Source of the DNA: Nitrospina sp. | Lineage (GTDB): Bacteria > Nitrospinota > Nitrospinia > Nitrospinales > VA-1 | NCBI GenBank assembly: GCA_018647025.1 | Contig: JABGTQ010000183.1 | Span: 1 to 5,704, forward strand | DNA: 5,704 nucleotides | Direction of reading: 5' to 3' | In this document: piece after piece, positions 5,125-5,704 of the stretch | Layout of the letters: each line of letters opens with the position of its first letter | Position numbering within the stretch: the first letter of the stretch is position 1 | Notes under the pieces: generated by a model | Told to the model about the DNA's origin: nothing | Database searches by the model: none | What the model saw: only the letters and a program-made list of their open reading frames with translations | Program-made: the position numbers and the translations under genes

Positions 5125-5704
5125 TTAATTCAAAGTTTTTTCTATTAATTTTTTCATACTTATATATTCTTCATTATTCGGGCTTATATTGATCGCATTT
5201 TCGATGGATTCTTTAGCACTTTGATATTTATTTTCACCTATTTGAACTAATGCATCCATATAGTACGAACGCGCTTCTAAACTTGTTTCTGGTTCTTTAT
5301 CACGTGCACATCTAAAACCTAATCCTACTCCATATGAATTGTTCATGGGATTATTCCAAAAGCGATGCGTGGTAGTTATACTAGCAGCTGGAGCGAACCA
5401 CGATCCCCCGCGAATGACTCGTTTTTTATCATTTAACTTTTGATATTTATTTAGAATTTTTTTTGTTGAAATCACCTCCAAGGAAGGACCTTGAGGATTT
5501 CTAATATCACTGGAAGATTTGTAATAATTTGGGTCATACCAGTCATGAACCCATTCAAAGACATTTCCTGCCATATTATAAGCTCCATAATAACTTTTCC
5601 CTTCAGGATGGGAATCGATACTATCTGTTATGTGTTTTTCTCCACTTTTTCCTTTTGCAAAGTTGGCCTTTGTAGAATCTAATTTATTACCCCAAGGATA
5701 TATA
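5125..5704 (-). CDS. FGE/SUMF-domain protein with TPR-like C-terminal tail, partial (5' end outside window)
   Basis: The reading frame enters from the right window edge and gives 192 residues. The first 135 are the C-terminal half of a formylglycine-generating-enzyme-type (SUMF, C-type-lectin-like) fold: YPWGN (2-6), YGAYNMAGNVFEWVHDWYD (39-57), NPQGPS (69-74), RVIRGGSWF (95-103) and GLGFRCARD (127-135). The ATG at 5574 inside NMAGN is internal, not the start. True FGE has two catalytic cysteines just after the GGS motif (C336 and C341 in human SUMF1); the matching positions here are A104 and I109, and the only cysteine is C132. Sulfatase activation is therefore unlikely; a NirV- or PvdO-like accessory role is more plausible. 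About 20 Lys-rich residues (75-94) are inserted before RVIRGGSW. Residues 143-190 look like one TPR unit (YYMDALVQIGENKYQSAKE, then AINISPNNEEY). The cytochrome c gene follows 51 bases later on the same strand. Confidence 0.88.
   Translation of the reverse strand, partial: IYPWGNKLDSTKANFAKGKSGEKHITDSIDSHPEGKSYYGAYNMAGNVFEWVHDWYDPNYYKSSSDIRNPQGPSLEVISTKKILNKYQKLNDKKRVIRGGSWFAPAASITTTHRFWNNPMNNSYGVGLGFRCARDKEPETSLEARSYYMDALVQIGENKYQSAKESIENAINISPNNEEYISMKKLIEKTLN

Noticed and set aside
5125..5574. Start of the SUMF-domain protein at the ATG at 5574.
   Set aside because: The frame stays open to the window edge and the upstream residues (YPWGN and following) are clearly part of the same domain.
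5125..5704. Annotation as an active sulfatase-activating formylglycine-generating enzyme.
   Set aside because: The two catalytic cysteine positions after the GGS motif are not cysteine, and no sulfatase gene is visible.

Overview
This is an AT-rich bacterial window. The organism is probably Gram-negative: it has a secreted c-type cytochrome, a CPA2-type cation/proton antiporter and an RNA-independent view of good Shine-Dalgarno (SD) sites at several starts. The cytochrome (an N-terminal cysteine segment, a CxxCH site, then a PPRN-L-T-C motif and a GMP methionine motif) resembles cytochromes I associate with marine respiratory lineages such as nitrite oxidisers or anammox bacteria. That is an impression from memory, not an assignment. 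Hand counts of G+C in single 60-base lines fall from 27/60 (1-60) and 29/60 (1201-1260) to 15/60 (4981-5040), so the right half looks more AT-rich than the left.

Left part, plus strand. The 3' end of an aldo/keto reductase gene (1-314) is followed by a small coiled-coil protein with a C-terminal membrane anchor (361-687). After a leader with two overlapping hairpins comes a 154-residue four-helix membrane protein of the urate oxidase N-terminal (PuuD-like) family (848-1312). A strong intrinsic terminator at 1372-1413 closes this unit.

Middle, plus strand. A DoxX-like membrane protein gene (1479-1828) appears broken near its 5' end. A good SD and ATG open it, but two in-frame stops and a frame change follow before the intact remainder. 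A 69-residue single-pass membrane protein of unknown function (1840-2049) follows 11 bases later, with its SD overlapping the end of the DoxX-like frame.

Right part, minus strand. A complete 652-residue antiporter with a C-terminal RCK_N/RCK_C regulatory module (2286-4244) converges on the plus-strand genes. Upstream of it is a gene-poor stretch holding one candidate small membrane ORF (4286-4441). Next are a secreted monohaem cytochrome c (4534-5073) and, 51 bases upstream and probably in the same operon, the 3' part of a formylglycine-generating-enzyme-like (SUMF-domain) gene with a TPR-like tail (5125 to the window edge). The SUMF protein lacks the two catalytic cysteines of true FGE, so it is more likely an accessory or structural protein than a sulfatase activator.

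I see no tRNA, rRNA, CRISPR array, insertion sequence or transposase. The window mostly reads as ordinary chromosome. The points most worth a second look are the decayed DoxX-like gene, the overlapping leader hairpins, the SUMF-TPR/cytochrome pair and several uncharacterised small membrane proteins.
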